A DNA stretch of 51,703 bases. Origin: a virus. The notes beneath the pieces are model-generated. The model searched no databases. It was given only the letters and a program-made list of their open reading frames with translations, and had not been told where the DNA came from. Where the stretch lies: positions 1 through 51,703 of IMG/VR virus record IMGVR_UViG_3300014911_000009, one strand, 5' to 3'. The position numbers and the translations under genes are program-made. This document shows positions 15,099-23,262 of this stretch, one piece after another (the stretch's first letter is position 1; each line of letters starts with the position of its first letter).

Positions 15099-15225
15099 AC
15101 TTTTTGCAAGCCTCCTCAAAGCTTTCGTCTACTAAATGGTTATTAACATACACAATTGTTTTTCCTGCCCAATAGTATTCTTCTATTTTGTTCGTATTAA
15201 TTACTTCTTTTCTATCTGGTGTCAT
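15067..15225 (-). CDS. Small cassette protein, 52 aa
   Basis: ATG 15225 has GGAGGAAACAAG upstream. MTPDRKEVINTNKIEEYYWAG is followed by TIVYVNNHLVDESFEEAC, giving a small alpha/beta peptide. Its C-terminal residues (NKQIQPTR) are read through the attC-like palindrome. Function unknown. Confidence 0.5.
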   Translation of the reverse strand: MTPDRKEVINTNKIEEYYWAGKTIVYVNNHLVDESFEEACKKFANKQIQPTR

Positions 15226-15235
15226 CTTGTTTCCT

Positions 15236-15300
15236 CCTGTTTGTTAACATTAAGCTCACCCGCACAAGGTAGAACGTGTTTAGTCTTCAATTCGGCCTAG
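15236..15300 (-). repeat. Degenerate attC-like site
   Basis: Minus strand GTAAGCTAGGCC, GAAGACTAAACACG..., GTGAGCTTAATGTTAACAAACAGGAGG. Box spacing and the run into GGAGG resemble neighbouring attC-like elements, but pairing is poorer. Confidence 0.4.
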
Positions 15301-15479
15301 CTTACCTCATGTCGGGTAGAGTGATTGGTTAGGTTTGCGTACGCAAATTCTTCATCTTCAATTTCCTCTAATACCCATAATAAGGCTTCATCAATTCCTT
15401 GCTCGTAAGTCATTGCAGGAAACCTAGTTTCATCTGGCAATCTGTCAAAAACTTTTACAATTTCATTTCTCGTTTTCAT
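15297..15479 (-). CDS. Hypothetical cassette protein, 60 aa
   Basis: ATG 15479 follows GGTTAGTTTGCTTGGAGG. The protein begins MKTRNEIVKVFDRLPDETRF and is acidic and helical (EALLWVLEEIEDEEFAYA). The same upstream box (GTTAGTTTGCTTGGAGG) precedes the cassette gene at 24872. Function unknown. Confidence 0.55.
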   Translation of the reverse strand: MKTRNEIVKVFDRLPDETRFPAMTYEQGIDEALLWVLEEIEDEEFAYANLTNHSTRHEVS

Positions 15480-15497
15480 AGTACCTCCAAGCAAACT

Positions 15498-15533
15498 AAC
15501 CATTGATTATCAAGTTGATTTGCCCTGATATTA
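15498..15533 (-). repeat. 36-bp repeat shared with 25485-25520
   Basis: TAATATCAGGGCAAATCAAC followed by TTGATAATCAATGGTT (minus strand) is identical at both positions and ends in the GGTT that begins the right-hand attC-like box. Both copies lie between small genes. Confidence 0.6.
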
Positions 15534-15543
15534 CGTTTAATCT

Positions 15544-15669
15544 CTAATCTTCCCCTTCTATAATGACAACCCTCCCGCCTTTCAACTTCTCGCAAATCCA
15601 ATTGCCTAACCATGATGCGATTATATATGCAAACAAAAGCAACGCGATTAACCAGCCTGTGTTGTTCAC
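15544..15669 (-). CDS. Small membrane protein, 41 aa
   Basis: A GTG at 15669 overlaps the stop of the helicase loader gene (GTGA), with GAGGAAGAG upstream inside that gene. Residues about 5-22 (GWLIALLLFAYIIASWLG) form one membrane helix, followed by a short charged tail. The four-base overlap predicts translational coupling. Function unknown. Confidence 0.5.
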   Translation of the reverse strand: MNNTGWLIALLLFAYIIASWLGNWICEKLKGGRVVIIEGED

Positions 15670-16493
15670 CTTCTCTTCCTCCAATCCTCGCACTGGAAAT
15701 TGACAACCTTGAATCCTGCAAGCCGAGAAGCCAATCTGCCGTCAACTACATCCTCAATCTGTTCAAGGCTTAGATTTGAAGTAACGATTGTCGGCTTCAT
15801 CAGCCGTATCCTCTTATCAATAATCAAATAAAGGGTAGTCCTGGCCCATTCGGTAGTTTTCTCGGCTCCAAAATCGTCTAAAACCAAATACTGGTACTGA
15901 CCATACATTTCAATATAGTCAATGTCTGTCATTCCAGCATCTCGATCAAATGTCTGTCTAATCTTAAGTAATAACTCGGGAACAGATACAAATCTCACCA
16001 CATTACCCTGTAAAAGCAACTCTTTAGCAATAGACACCGCAAGATGAGTCTTTCCGCTCCCGCACCTACCAGTAAGGAAAAGACTATCCTGGGGGCCCTC
16101 TACATACTTTTGGCAAAACTTAAGATACTTCTTGTTTGAATTGGTGACCTCAAAAGTATCAAATGAACATTCGGCATAGCAGGGAGACACCCCAGCTTTT
16201 ACCATGGCTCCTAGTGTGTCCTTTTTTACCTCAACAATTCGCTTTTCAGCCTCTTCTTTGCGTTGTCTCTCCTGTATTTCCTGCTTGATTTTTTCTCCAC
16301 ACCGATAACAATAATCAACTCCACTCAACGAATAGTCCGCACTTTTACCACAGCGACACTTACGAAATTCAGGAGGGTCGGGAATAAGTTTCGTGAAGTC
16401 AACTGAGGTCCACTGGATATTTTCTCCCGTCGCTTTTTGCTTTTCCTGTCTTTTGGCTAAAAGACGATCCTGAGCCACTTCCAATTCGTTCAT
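15666..16493 (-). CDS. DnaC-like replicative helicase loader
   Basis: 275 residues with an N-terminal zinc site (CRCGKSADYSLSGVDYCYRC, about 46-65), a Walker A GRCGSGKTHLA (about 142-152), Walker B YLVLDDFGAE near 200 and a sensor region TIVTSNLSLEQI. This is the DnaC/IstB-like AAA layout that loads DnaB-type helicase. It overlaps the upstream replication protein gene by 95 bp, an unusually long overlap, yet ATG 16493 is the only good start. Confidence 0.85.
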   Translation of the reverse strand: MNELEVAQDRLLAKRQEKQKATGENIQWTSVDFTKLIPDPPEFRKCRCGKSADYSLSGVDYCYRCGEKIKQEIQERQRKEEAEKRIVEVKKDTLGAMVKAGVSPCYAECSFDTFEVTNSNKKYLKFCQKYVEGPQDSLFLTGRCGSGKTHLAVSIAKELLLQGNVVRFVSVPELLLKIRQTFDRDAGMTDIDYIEMYGQYQYLVLDDFGAEKTTEWARTTLYLIIDKRIRLMKPTIVTSNLSLEQIEDVVDGRLASRLAGFKVVNFQCEDWRKRR

Positions 16494-17472
16494 TCTTAAA
16501 CTCCAACGATTTTTTCAGTCGATTTCTGAAAGAACTCTTAAAATCACTTTTGGGGAACCTTGAGGACTGCCGAGCTTCTTTTTTTCGGTGCTCCGCCTCT
16601 AACCAGGTTGCCCATCCCTCCAGTTCATCCCCAACGTCCAGGTTGTGGAAGCTATCGTTATTAACGACCTTACTAACAAACCACTCATTATCCTTATCGG
16701 CATCAAGCTTGAACTCTTTGGGGAATTGCTTGACGATTTCAAGAAACCTTAAAGCTAAAGGATGGAAAGAGGAGGAGGTAGACTCCCCTGTTGCCATGAT
16801 TTTGTTGTCTACATCCTTTTTTAGAGAGTTAGTACCACCTCCTCCTTTCTTTTTATGGTTATGGTTATGGTTATGGTTATGGTTATGGTTATGGTTATTG
16901 CAGGTTGAGGTGCTTCCTCGTGTGCATATTGAGGTGCTTTTTGGAGTGCTGCCTGTGGTTTGGTTTGGTGCATCTTGAGGTGCAGGTTGAGGTGCTTCCT
17001 CGTGTGCAGGTTGAGGTGCTTCTATTACAATTCCTTTTGGCTTAAACGTATTGATTATCTTTTTGTAGAGTGATTTTTTGATATCATCTAACTTTTCGTA
17101 AGCAATATAAAACCGATCTTTTACTTTCTTACCTTTACCTCTATTAGAATTTCGATCCTGATAGATATGATAATCTGTCAGGTATAAATATTCTTGACCA
17201 TCAACTTCAACACACTTCATAAGGTCTACACTTATAAGCTTTTCTTTTAACTCAACCCATTGTTGCGGATTATCAAGGTCTAAATAATATATAAAATCTC
17301 TCTCAGTATATGGGTCTAAATTATCATCTGCTAAAAGACCAGGAAACGTGAAATAATTGGCTATATTAAGAAGAGTAAACCAATCCCACCTTTGTTCTTT
17401 ACTTAATTTTTGCACACGCTTTCCACCTATTCCCGATCTTTGGAAAACGATATAACCTTTATCTAATATCAT
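16399..17472 (-). CDS. Phage replication initiator-like protein with Asn-His repeat
   Basis: The N-terminal domain (about 1-140) begins MILDKGYIVFQRSGIGGKRV and includes a winged-helix-like stretch; the C-terminal region (about 230-330) with LRFLEIVKQFPKEF is DnaD/replisome-organiser-like. Between them is a low-complexity linker of proline-rich repeats and eight Asn-His dipeptides encoded by a pure ATGGTT hexanucleotide tract (16854-16900, plus strand). Gene order (initiator then DnaC-like loader) matches lambda O/P-type modules. Assignment rests on context and weak similarity. Confidence 0.6.
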   Translation of the reverse strand: MILDKGYIVFQRSGIGGKRVQKLSKEQRWDWFTLLNIANYFTFPGLLADDNLDPYTERDFIYYLDLDNPQQWVELKEKLISVDLMKCVEVDGQEYLYLTDYHIYQDRNSNRGKGKKVKDRFYIAYEKLDDIKKSLYKKIINTFKPKGIVIEAPQPAHEEAPQPAPQDAPNQTTGSTPKSTSICTRGSTSTCNNHNHNHNHNHNHNHKKKGGGGTNSLKKDVDNKIMATGESTSSSFHPLALRFLEIVKQFPKEFKLDADKDNEWFVSKVVNNDSFHNLDVGDELEGWATWLEAEHRKKEARQSSRFPKSDFKSSFRNRLKKSLEFKNERIGSGSGSSFSQKTGKAKSDGRKYPVDLS

Positions 17473-17504
17473 GTTCTATTCCTCTCACATCATTCTCCTT
17501 TCAA

Positions 17505-19853
17505 CTATTCAACTCTTGCTCCGCTTTTTTTCTCAAAAACGATTTTATTGTCAGCCATCCCCCAAACCTCAGGACTCTGGGACACAAAATAGAACTGCTC
17601 AAACCCCCCTATCTCCAGGGCCTTCTTCTTCATCCTAAAATATTTCTCTCTGTTTTCTTTGGATAAAGCTCCATCACACTCGTCTTCCACGCATGTAAGA
17701 AAGCTTCTCCCGGATAATTCCTTGTTTCTAATAGCAATTGCCTGAGTTATAGCAGACTGAATCCAAACCTTCTCTCCTCCAGATAAGTCAATGATGGTCT
17801 TTTCCTCCTCACTTTCTGCATCCAGTACCTTAATATCAAACACCTCCATCATCTTTTTGCCATCCTTAGTCGGTCTGGTGGTTTCAATTTTCACCGTAAA
17901 CCTGGGGCCAAAACAGGCTTGAAGGAGTTCGTTAGCAGTGGCAGAGATCGCAGGGCCGGCATCGTCTATTTCCAGAGCAATCAATCCATCTTTACCCAAA
18001 GCTCTCTCAAGTAAAGCCCATTCTGATATTTCTTTTTCCAGGGTTTTTGTTTCAGTTTTCAGCCGTGCAACCTCTTTCTGTGCCTCTCGGATAGCCTTTA
18101 GTGACTGCTCTACCATTCCTAACTTTCCGGCCAGATCAACTTCCCCCTTTTTCAAACTGTTTATTTCATTGCCGGCAAAGCTAATTTGTCTTTCAAGATC
18201 TTCAATTCTTCCAGGTAGCTCTTTGTCCAGGGAACCAAGGAGTTTCTCTTTCTCTGTCTTCTTTTTGGAGACATCTAATTCAAGATTGGTTACTTCATCG
18301 TCCATTTCATCCTTTAGGACTACCTTCTCCTTTTCTAATCCCGTTATCTCTTCTTTCGCTTCCTCGATAGTCCTCTGTGCCATCTCCAACTCGGGAAGAA
18401 GGCGGGTAAATTTACGTACTTCAATCAACGCTTCATCAATTACGGATAGTTCATCTTGAAGATCCCTCAAAGCTTGCTTTCTTTCCTTATATTTAATCTC
18501 CACGTCCTGCAAATGTTTGCAGGAATTTTTGATAATATTGAGTTCTTTTAGCGAAGGCGGGTCCCAGTCTCCGGATAGAACTGCGACCTTTGACTTGAGT
18601 GGCTCAATACTGTCTCTGGCTTTGACCGCGTCGCTAATGAGGGGGCACTTATTCTCATATTCGGTCTCAAGACAGGGGATTCCGTTGAGCTGATTGGCTG
18701 TTTGCTCGTTTCTTTCGATTTCTTTTTCAAGATTGGCAATATCGGCAGAATGGGCTCTTTTTTCTGCCTCTGTTTTTGCCTCAAGAAAGGCAACTTGGTT
18801 TCGGAGTTGATCAAGTCTTTCGACTTCTTTTTCCGTTCCCTCAATATCCATCCGTGCTTGGTCAGCCTTACGTCTGATTGATTCCTTTTTGCTCTCAAGC
18901 TCTTTTTCCTCCTTTAGTGCAGCCTCTATTTTACCCTTGCCAGAGAGTATCTTTTCCGCCCTCCTCTCTTTACCTTTTGCATCTTCTATCTTTGCCTCTA
19001 TTTCTTTTGTCTTCCGAAACAGAGTGTCCTTGAGAGTTCTGATCTTTTCTTCTATGTCAGCGACCTCCCGTTTTAGCTCTTCCACCCGTTTGGCTTCCTT
19101 CTCCTGTACAGCCTTCTTAGTCTCAAGAGCTGAAAGTTCTTTTCGGTGAGACTCAAGGATAGTTTCTTTCTCTGCGATGGTCTTTCTGACAGTCTCTAAC
19201 TGTAAGGCCAGTTGCTTTTTCTCGTCCTGTTTGGCTTCCAGGGTTTCTATCTGGGCATTAAGACTTTCAATAGTAGGCTTAGTTCCTTCGACTTTGATCT
19301 CATGTTGCTTTCTGTGTTCTTTTGCCTTATCAGCCATCACCTGGTATCGATCTAAAAGCAACAGTTCGGTGAAGAGTTCCTTTAGCTCGGACTTAGAATG
19401 AGCTGAGATGGGCCTAGCTCCCTGAGCTCGAAAAATGGACTCAAAAAAGAGTTTCTGAGATCCTATAATTTTTTCTATTTGCTGATCGTACGTTTGCGCT
19501 TTCCCATCATTTAGGGCAGTCCAGGTTCCATTGTTGCCAATATAGAGATAGGCTTCCATCTTCTTGCCTTTCGGCTCAATCAAAATTAGAGATCGGTACC
19601 GAGACCCGTTCATCTCAAAAATCAATTCTTTTTCAGCTTGTCCTATTACATGATCATAATAACTTCCTTCTCTACCAGGCACTACTCGGTAAGGTGTTAT
19701 CTGTCCCAAAAAACTTGATTTTCCAGTACCATTTTCCCCTACAAAAGCAGTTAATCCCTGGTTGAGTTCAGAGAAGTCTATATCTATATGGTCTAATCCA
19801 AGACCATCTTTGATTCCCCGGAAGTTTTTTAGCGAAAGCTTTATAGGTCTCAA
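17505..19853 (-). CDS. sbcC: SbcC/Rad50-like ATPase
   Basis: 782 residues. Walker A GENGTGKSSF (about 39-48), a central coiled coil (about 180-640) interrupted near 390-410 by IPCLETEYENKCPL, which sits where Rad50 carries its zinc hook, and the signature IDLSGGEKVW with downstream FLTCVEDECDGALS as Walker B. With the SbcD-like nuclease downstream it forms the phage version of the SbcCD/gp46-gp47 complex that processes double-strand ends for recombination-dependent replication. Confidence 0.9.
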   Translation of the reverse strand: MRPIKLSLKNFRGIKDGLGLDHIDIDFSELNQGLTAFVGENGTGKSSFLGQITPYRVVPGREGSYYDHVIGQAEKELIFEMNGSRYRSLILIEPKGKKMEAYLYIGNNGTWTALNDGKAQTYDQQIEKIIGSQKLFFESIFRAQGARPISAHSKSELKELFTELLLLDRYQVMADKAKEHRKQHEIKVEGTKPTIESLNAQIETLEAKQDEKKQLALQLETVRKTIAEKETILESHRKELSALETKKAVQEKEAKRVEELKREVADIEEKIRTLKDTLFRKTKEIEAKIEDAKGKERRAEKILSGKGKIEAALKEEKELESKKESIRRKADQARMDIEGTEKEVERLDQLRNQVAFLEAKTEAEKRAHSADIANLEKEIERNEQTANQLNGIPCLETEYENKCPLISDAVKARDSIEPLKSKVAVLSGDWDPPSLKELNIIKNSCKHLQDVEIKYKERKQALRDLQDELSVIDEALIEVRKFTRLLPELEMAQRTIEEAKEEITGLEKEKVVLKDEMDDEVTNLELDVSKKKTEKEKLLGSLDKELPGRIEDLERQISFAGNEINSLKKGEVDLAGKLGMVEQSLKAIREAQKEVARLKTETKTLEKEISEWALLERALGKDGLIALEIDDAGPAISATANELLQACFGPRFTVKIETTRPTKDGKKMMEVFDIKVLDAESEEEKTIIDLSGGEKVWIQSAITQAIAIRNKELSGRSFLTCVEDECDGALSKENREKYFRMKKKALEIGGFEQFYFVSQSPEVWGMADNKIVFEKKSGARVE

Positions 19854-19950
19854 AATTTCCTCCTGTTATTGAGTGGTTAAAAATATAAGACAAATTGTTT
19901 TCTGTGTCAAGTAAAAAGTTCAATAAAATCAAATACTTATGCTATTTTAA

Positions 19951-20049
19951 TTAAATAATTTGTTTCACAAGAAAAACTAAAACTGAAATGGCTATCCCTA
20001 AAGAAATCAGGGAAATAATAAGATAGTCCCATCTTCTACTTTTAATCAT
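19951..20049 (-). CDS. Tiny membrane protein, 32 aa
   Basis: ATG 20049 overlaps the stop of the SbcD-like gene and is preceded by GGAAGGAGATAGCC. MIKSRRWDYLIISLISLGIA continues into SVLVFLVKQII, a single membrane helix with a positive N-terminus. The strong ribosome binding site argues that it is translated. Function unknown. Confidence 0.5.
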   Translation of the reverse strand: MIKSRRWDYLIISLISLGIAISVLVFLVKQII

Positions 20050-21202
20050 GGCTATCTCCTTCCTCTATCATTTTCGCCTTTGTCAAAACTCCTGGTGGGA
20101 TTGTAGCGTTCACGGTCTCACCCCACCGAATTAGCTTTTCCTCCAACGACCTCATCCGACTTATCTCTGGTGCCCTCCTTCTCTCTTTAGGAATAATGGT
20201 CTTTTCAATCTTAATTTCATACGCGCCCGATAGAGTTTTTCTTATGTCTTCATCCCGAAAACCATTGCGATTTTCTTCATCAACCTGATACCGGATACGC
20301 AGATAAGCACCATTCCCGTCAAGGTTGGCAAGAGATTCCAAAGTCGGGTTCTGACCAAGATCAATACTTATACGAGGTCTACAGGGAGTCCGAATAAACT
20401 TGACATCCTTTAACTGCTTCCCCTCCAGAGTAACTATGTTAAAACCCTTCTCTTCCTCTTCTCCAAAGTTAAGCTGGCATATTGATCCTGAATACATTAC
20501 TTCATCCCATGCTTGCCTTCGGTGTATATGGCCAAGTAACGATGCACTAAATCTTCCCTGTCTAAGATCATTGATTGAAAATTCAATGTCCTGTCCCACG
20601 AGGGTTTGCCCTTCGGCAACCTCTGCTCCCACAATGGTGCCATGACCAACGAAAATACATGGGCACTCATGTTGATCGTTCACCTGTCCGAATCCTCGGA
20701 AAACATCTAGCAATAAGTCTTTAATTTCCTGGTTAACTTCCTGTGATCCTCCATTTTGATAAGCCATCAGATGAGCCTTGTTGACCGGAGGCAAAGCTGA
20801 AAAGACAACTTTGGTCTCACTGAAAGGAGAAGGCTCATCAGCCCAGAAGCAGTTATCAGTGTCGAGAAATACCTGCTGAATTTTGTCAGCGACATATATT
20901 TGATGCTTGGCCTGTAGTTTGGCAAAAATATTCAGGCTTCCAGGATGTTCGTGGCTATAAGTTCCCTGAACCATAAACACAGGACAATGATCAGCCAGCC
21001 TTCTTATAGCTTCAGATGCTTTACCCAAAACTTCATCCTCAACCTTTATGCTTGACCCGTATTCATCCAGATAGTCTCCTGCAATAACAGCAAGATCTAC
21101 TTTTTCCTCTATGGCATTATCAATCATGTATTCTACACATCGACTTACCTCTTCAAGATTAGTCGCTGAGAAATGGCAATCAGCACTATGGAGAATCTTC
21201 AT
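20042..21202 (-). CDS. sbcD: SbcD/Mre11-like nuclease
   Basis: 386 residues with the metallophosphoesterase motifs in order: SADCHF (motif I), VIAGDYLDE (II), QGTYSHEH (III, Thr-Tyr-Ser in place of the usual Asn), FVGHGTIVG (IV) and LLGHIHRR (V). It is the nuclease partner of the SbcC-like ATPase immediately downstream. The change in motif III could weaken phosphoesterase chemistry, although the flanking His remain. Start ATG 21202 after GGAAGGAGG. Confidence 0.88.
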   Translation of the reverse strand: MKILHSADCHFSATNLEEVSRCVEYMIDNAIEEKVDLAVIAGDYLDEYGSSIKVEDEVLGKASEAIRRLADHCPVFMVQGTYSHEHPGSLNIFAKLQAKHQIYVADKIQQVFLDTDNCFWADEPSPFSETKVVFSALPPVNKAHLMAYQNGGSQEVNQEIKDLLLDVFRGFGQVNDQHECPCIFVGHGTIVGAEVAEGQTLVGQDIEFSINDLRQGRFSASLLGHIHRRQAWDEVMYSGSICQLNFGEEEEKGFNIVTLEGKQLKDVKFIRTPCRPRISIDLGQNPTLESLANLDGNGAYLRIRYQVDEENRNGFRDEDIRKTLSGAYEIKIEKTIIPKERRRAPEISRMRSLEEKLIRWGETVNATIPPGVLTKAKMIEEGDSHD

Positions 21203-21437
21203 AATGCAACGCCTCCTTCCTAAACTTTTCTCTTATTCTGTTAACGTTCTCCAAAATCACCTTCTTCAGCTCCTCTCCCTTAAGAAGAGGAGTACAAAAG
21301 AAAGTCTTTTTGACACTCTCCTGAATAAATTCAGGGACTTTCTGGCTGAGACTCTGTAAGCATATCGGTCCACACCATCTGGTCAGGAATTCTGTGTATT
21401 CCTTCTTGAATTCCGACAAATATTGCTTCTTTCTCAA
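21186..21437 (-). CDS. Small protein interrupted in frame by the 50-bp repeat, 83 aa
   Basis: The N-terminal half (KQYLSEFKKEYTEFLTRWCG) and C-terminal half (KKVILENVNRIREKFRKEAL) are separated by QSLSQKVPEFIQESVK, encoded exactly by the dispersed repeat at 21310-21359. The insertion keeps the frame open. The gene overlaps both neighbours (the upstream Gp3-like gene and sbcD), so it belongs to the replication operon. Function unknown. Confidence 0.55.
   Translation of the reverse strand: MRKKQYLSEFKKEYTEFLTRWCGPICLQSLSQKVPEFIQESVKKTFFCTPLLKGEELKKVILENVNRIREKFRKEALHYEDSP
21310..21359 (-). repeat. Dispersed 50-bp palindromic repeat, complete copy
   Basis: TTGACACTCTCCTGAATAAA TTCAGGGACTTTCTGGCTGA GACTCTGTAA: the core CTGAATAAATTCAG is palindromic. 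The copy at 37926-37975 is identical in the opposite orientation, and the copy at 26668 differs at few positions. It lies inside a reading frame. Confidence 0.85.
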
Positions 21438-22612
21438 AAGGGAACATCATCATCTTTTTCATCCTTATCCTTTATGCTATTTAGCTTATCCCAAAAAGCT
21501 TCTCTCTGTTCATCCGTGAACCGGTCAAGGGTCTTTTTCAAATTACTTCGATCATAGCCCTTTCTTTTCATCAACTTCTGGAGAGTCTCAATTTGGGCAG
21601 TTTGATCTAAATCCAAAAAATGCTTTTTCCGATTTTCAGGATCGAATTCATCTTCTTTTTCTTTCTCTTCAGATTTGATTCCTTCTTCAGGTTCAATTTC
21701 ACTTTCTTGATTTTCCTCCACTTCCGGCTGAACTACTTCAGGAGTTTCCTTGTCACCCTCTGCTTTTCCTTCCAAAGCCACCATCGCTTCCTTTGCCCTG
21801 CCGGTTATTGCCTTTGGATCTGCAAGCGAGAGAAGATCGGAAATCCCCACGTCAGCAACATCCAAGCTAAGGACCCACTTCTTGGTTGTCATCCCATTCG
21901 GTAACGTATACTGTTTCTGTTCCCTTGTGAGCAGCAGAGGAATACCTCTTATTCTTCCGAAGTCAGGGTCACCATTAGGAGAAGTCAAAGACCGAATGTT
22001 CTCGTGCATGGTCCTTATGGTTTTCATTGTCCACTTTGACCCAGTTCGTATCCACCAGAGGCGAAGCCCTTTCATCCCCACAATTAAGAATTTGAGAGTC
22101 CCTTCAAGTTGACATTTTCCATCCTTGTACTTTGGACACTCAAACCCAGGACAGGATATGGGGGTTTCTTTATAGTCGTAATCATCAGGAGACAATCTCG
22201 ACTCAAGGAACTCTCTCTCTTTCTGATCCTTGGCGGAATCCAGTTTTTTCTTAGCCTGTTCACTGAGCGAGATCTCTCTCTGGAAGCCCATTCGTCCATT
22301 ACCATAACAAGTCTTCTGACCTCTGGAGTTCCAGGATACAAACTCCTGGGGAAAATTTTCTGTGGGTGAATTACTAACAAACACAATCTTTATGGCCTTT
22401 GGTTCATTTCCATACAAGGAATGATAAAGTTTCTTGTCGTCCTCGCTTGCGTCAACCCGCCCTAGGTGATCAAGCTCTTTCGGATAGTTCAAACCCTGCT
22501 TGGCTCTTTCTTCCATACTCTCACCCAGGCGGACAAAACCCCTCCTGGGCATAATGTCTACGTCCGACACTCCGGGGATACTCGGCGTATATCCATTTTT
22601 GTTATTTTCCAT
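21434..22612 (-). CDS. Gp3-like phage DNA-metabolism protein (putative RDF family)
   Basis: 392 residues from ATG 22612. The N-terminal 250 residues include PRRGFVRLGE, a Cys cluster CPGFECPKYKDGKC and LRLWWIRTGSKWTMKTIR, a pattern I associate with the Gp3-like family that includes recombination directionality factors. The C-terminal third is very acidic (EVEENQESEIEPEEGIKSEE) and ends DDDVPF, reminiscent of the acidic tails of single-strand DNA-binding proteins. First gene of the recombination operon; family assignment is tentative. Confidence 0.5.
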   Translation of the reverse strand: MENNKNGYTPSIPGVSDVDIMPRRGFVRLGESMEERAKQGLNYPKELDHLGRVDASEDDKKLYHSLYGNEPKAIKIVFVSNSPTENFPQEFVSWNSRGQKTCYGNGRMGFQREISLSEQAKKKLDSAKDQKEREFLESRLSPDDYDYKETPISCPGFECPKYKDGKCQLEGTLKFLIVGMKGLRLWWIRTGSKWTMKTIRTMHENIRSLTSPNGDPDFGRIRGIPLLLTREQKQYTLPNGMTTKKWVLSLDVADVGISDLLSLADPKAITGRAKEAMVALEGKAEGDKETPEVVQPEVEENQESEIEPEEGIKSEEKEKEDEFDPENRKKHFLDLDQTAQIETLQKLMKRKGYDRSNLKKTLDRFTDEQREAFWDKLNSIKDKDEKDDDVPF

Positions 22613-22631
22613 TTTACACCTCACTTTTTTC

Positions 22632-22660
22632 TTGACTTTTCTTATAGCTCCTGCTATAAA
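22632..22660 (+). promoter_or_regulatory. Promoter with embedded palindromic operator
   Basis: TTGACT (22632-22637), 17-bp spacer, TATAAA (22655-22660). Between the two lies TTATAGC-TCCT-GCTATAA (22642-22659), a perfect 7+7 inverted repeat overlapping the -10 box, as expected for a repressor site. The minus-strand recombination operon starts 20 bp to the left, so the same operator could act on both directions. Confidence 0.65.
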
Positions 22661-22666
22661 AAAACA

Positions 22667-22736
22667 CCTTCTAAAAATCTCTTTGTGTTTTGGGGCCTTT
22701 CTTGATTGCTGGGTCAGGAAGGCCTTTTCCTTTTTT
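22667..22736 (+). ncRNA. Putative short RNA between promoter and terminator
   Basis: From the predicted start near 22667 the transcript would meet GGCCTTTC (22694-22701) pairing with GGAAGGCC (22717-22724) over a 15-nt loop and followed by TTTTCCTTTTTT, an intrinsic terminator. About 70 nt, no convincing frame. It is divergent from the recombination operon and controlled by the palindromic operator. Confidence 0.55.
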
Positions 22737-22788
22737 GAAGTTATCTGCTGGTCAACCCATCTCTATCATTTGCAAATCGAATTACGGG

Positions 22789-22938
22789 TTAGGAGCAGAC
22801 ATGGTGTGTGCATACTCCAAGATCCAAAAGAAGAGTAGCCACCCACCATTGCCATGTAAGTATCCCATAGTCACCTAATGCCAAAGGTAATATCCCAATT
22901 AAAACAAAAACCCACCATTTTCCTATAAATCTTATCAT
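22789..22938 (-). CDS. Small two-helix membrane protein, 49 aa
   Basis: ATG 22938 follows TTAGGAGAC. MIRFIGKWWVFVLIGILPLA and TWQWWVATLLLDLGV give one long or two short membrane segments rich in Trp. It directly follows an attC-like site on the transcript and stops in a CCTAACCC box. Possibly a cassette-borne membrane peptide. Confidence 0.5.
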   Translation of the reverse strand: MIRFIGKWWVFVLIGILPLALGDYGILTWQWWVATLLLDLGVCTHHVCS

Positions 22939-22949
22939 GTTTGTCTCCT

Positions 22950-23010
22950 AATGTCCTGCATCACCAGCAACCGGTAGGGCACCTGCATGAATGCAACGGT
23001 TAGCCATTAA
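22950..23010 (-). repeat. attC-like site
   Basis: Minus strand: ATGGCTAACCGTTGCATTCATGCAGGTGCC, CTACCGG, TTGCTGGTGATGCAGGACATTAGGAG. R'' directly follows the stop of the upstream gene; R' (CATTAGG) merges with the next ribosome binding site. Confidence 0.55.
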
Positions 23011-23201
23011 AGCCTACGTAAAATAAACCAGGTAAATTTAGACCAAAAACGTTCTTGCCAAAAAGTCCAATGCCATTGCCAAGAAGAATCTCCATATTTG
23101 GATGCACGTTTTTCGCTTAGACTCTGAGCAGTTTGCATACGGCTTTCGCCAAAATCAATCAGAAATTGTGATAATTTATTTTGTAAATTTGTTAGTCTCA
23201 T
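23007..23201 (-). CDS. Hypothetical cassette protein, 64 aa
   Basis: ATG 23201 follows GTTAGCCAAAGGAGG. Helical N-terminus (MRLTNLQNKLSQFLIDFGES) and a Trp-rich C-terminus (SSWQWHWTFWQERFWSKFTW) that could associate with membranes. Stop TAA is three bases from the R'' box. Function unknown. Confidence 0.5.
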   Translation of the reverse strand: MRLTNLQNKLSQFLIDFGESRMQTAQSLSEKRASKYGDSSWQWHWTFWQERFWSKFTWFILRRL

Positions 23202-23209
23202 TTTTCCTC

Positions 23210-23262
23210 CTTTGGCTAACATCTGAACTAAGAGGCGTCACCCGACTTTAGTCAAGACATAC
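23210..23262 (-). repeat. attC-like site
   Basis: Minus strand: GTCTTGACTAAAGTCGGGTGACGCCTCTTAGTTCAGATGTTAGCCAAAGGAGG. The right half is clear (GTTAGCC plus ribosome binding site); the left half lies within the 3' end of the upstream gene and is degenerate. Confidence 0.5.

Noticed and set aside
15476-15745. 89-codon minus-strand frame between the helicase loader and the 60-aa cassette gene
   Set aside because: It overlaps both the loader gene and a better supported 41-codon membrane peptide, and its start lies in the loader gene without a ribosome binding site.
16854-16900. Tandem hexanucleotide as a possible CRISPR or iteron array
   Set aside because: Units are 6 bp without spacers and in frame within a gene, so it is a simple coding microsatellite.
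17938-18459. Plus-strand 173-codon frame opposite the SbcC-like gene
   Set aside because: A shadow produced by the coiled-coil codons on the other strand; Ser/Phe-rich composition and no supporting signals.
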